64,000 nt of DNA from positions 1-64,000 of the forward strand of contig CANLEE010000003.1 of NCBI GenBank assembly GCA_947489585.1, written 5' to 3'. Origin of the DNA: an uncultured Psychroserpens sp. (GTDB taxonomy: Bacteria > Bacteroidota > Bacteroidia > Flavobacteriales > Flavobacteriaceae). Both the position numbers and the translations under genes were made by a program. The notes below the pieces were generated by a model. That model was not told where the DNA came from, ran no database searches, and saw nothing but the letters and a program-made list of their open reading frames with translations. This document shows positions 63,366 to 64,000 of the stretch, piece after piece (within the stretch, counting starts at the first letter, position 1; the number at the start of each line of letters is the position of its first letter).

Positions 63366-64000
63366 ATGATGTCAAACGATTTACCAATAAGAAAGATTAT
63401 TCATGTCGATATGGACGCTTTTTACGCGTCTGTCGCTCAAATGGATAATCCTGAACTTCGTGGTAAACCTATAGCAGTTGGTGGTGGAGGTATACGAGGT
63501 GTTATTAGTGCTGCAAGTTATGAAGCTCGAAAGTTTGGTGTTAAAAGTGCAATGTCTGGACGACTTGCAATTAAGTTATGTCCTGAACTCATTTTTGTGC
63601 GAACCGATTTTGCAAGGTACACCGAAATTTCTAAAAAAGTACGACGTATTTTTTATGACTATACTGATTTGGTTGAACCCTTATCGTTAGATGAAGCCTA
63701 TCTTGATGTCACTGAAAACAAAAAAGGAAATCCGAGTGCTTCCTTATTAGCTCAAGACATTAGAACTCGCATTTTTAATGAGGTTGGTTTAACCGCTTCA
63801 GCTGGAATTTCTATCAATAAGTTTATCGCTAAAGTTGCAAGTGATTATAACAAGCCTAACGGACAAAAAACTGTAAACCCAGAGGAAGTACTTCAGTTTC
63901 TAGAAGACTTAGATATTCGGAAATTTTATGGTGTTGGAAAAGTGACTGCCGAAAAAATGTATCAAAAAGGCATTTTTACTGGCAAAGATTTAAAATCGAA
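63366..64000 (+). CDS. dinB: DNA polymerase IV, partial (3' end beyond window)
   Basis: This Y-family translesion polymerase starts at ATG 63366 (or the next codon, ATG 63369), and 211 residues are visible. Motifs are HVDMDAFYASV with the first metal Asp, LRGKPIAVGG, AASYEARKFGVKSAM, and catalytic LSLDEAYLDV. The palm and thumb (TASAGISINKFIAKVASD, the HhH-like VGKVTAEKM) fit DinB. It inserts bases opposite damage and is often damage-induced. Confidence 0.95.
   Translation, partial: MMSNDLPIRKIIHVDMDAFYASVAQMDNPELRGKPIAVGGGGIRGVISAASYEARKFGVKSAMSGRLAIKLCPELIFVRTDFARYTEISKKVRRIFYDYTDLVEPLSLDEAYLDVTENKKGNPSASLLAQDIRTRIFNEVGLTASAGISINKFIAKVASDYNKPNGQKTVNPEEVLQFLEDLDIRKFYGVGKVTAEKMYQKGIFTGKDLKS

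Noticed and set aside
1..64000. Mobile elements, prophage or recent foreign DNA
   Set aside because: No transposase, integrase, phage structural gene or flanking repeats were seen, and gene content and base use look uniform.
1..64000. tRNA, rRNA or known riboswitch
   Set aside because: No cloverleaf, rRNA or recognised riboswitch core (for example a thiamine box before thiL) was visible in the gaps.

Overview
The window is AT-rich chromosomal DNA from a bacterium of the family Flavobacteriaceae (phylum Bacteroidota), most likely marine and possibly gliding. The evidence is type IX secretion (T9SS) type B sorting domains, a PorP/SprF protein, a TonB-receptor/DUF5689 pair, a SufA-B-C-D-S operon, a single five-helix SdhC, DUF3078/DUF2480/DUF4199 proteins, A-rich leaders without Shine-Dalgarno sequences, and many TAnnTTTG (-7) promoter elements. 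No rRNA, tRNA, CRISPR array, insertion sequence or prophage was seen. The genus cannot be named from the sequence alone.

Layout. (1) 1-3600: two tandem paralogous T9SS surface proteins on the minus strand; the first runs off the left edge and carries a 28/27-residue repeat array. (2) 3652-6498: penicillin-binding protein 1C and a small membrane protein. (3) 6570-12107: a secreted endonuclease/exonuclease/phosphatase-fold enzyme facing a TonB-dependent receptor and its DUF5689 lipoprotein, plausibly a nucleic-acid or phosphate scavenging locus. (4) 12640-25529: a minus-strand T9SS adhesin cluster in the order 1534-residue adhesin, PorP/SprF, OmpA/PD40 protein, 1746-residue adhesin. (5) 25745-29006: a second, cytosolic nuclease-fold paralogue, hflX, and DUF3078. 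(6) 29136-37867: iron-sulfur assembly. sufA-sufB-lipoprotein-sufC-sufD-sufS form one unit; sufE-sufT-DUF2480 form another; an M43 metalloprotease lipoprotein and a small secreted protein lie between them. (7) 38058-40089: three paralogous small C-x4-H...C-x2-C proteins around thiL, with a shared upstream motif. (8) 40154-48626: hydrolase, BrnQ, aminopeptidase P, a Crp-like regulator, a glycine-rich small protein, a beta-propeller protein and a lipoprotein. (9) 48722-52580: succinate dehydrogenase sdhC-sdhA-(small membrane protein)-sdhB. (10) 52693-64000: PDZ metallopeptidase, membrane MutS-like ATPase, L27 and an extended L21, DUF4199, an M16 protease pair, an EamA exporter, a metal-binding lipoprotein, a CYTH protein, and the start of dinB.

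Functional links. PorP/SprF and OmpA-like proteins are known partners for secretion or anchoring of type B T9SS cargo, so region 4 probably makes its own adhesins plus their outer-membrane helper. Suf proteins mature clusters such as the three in SdhB. Most of the window is ordinary core genome. The parts least explained by standard annotation are the three-member zinc-knuckle-like family with its shared leader motif, the tandem 22-bp repeat containing two DnaA-box-like sequences, the extra genes inside the suf and sdh operons, the membrane MutS-like ATPase, and the strongly duplicated adhesin DNA.
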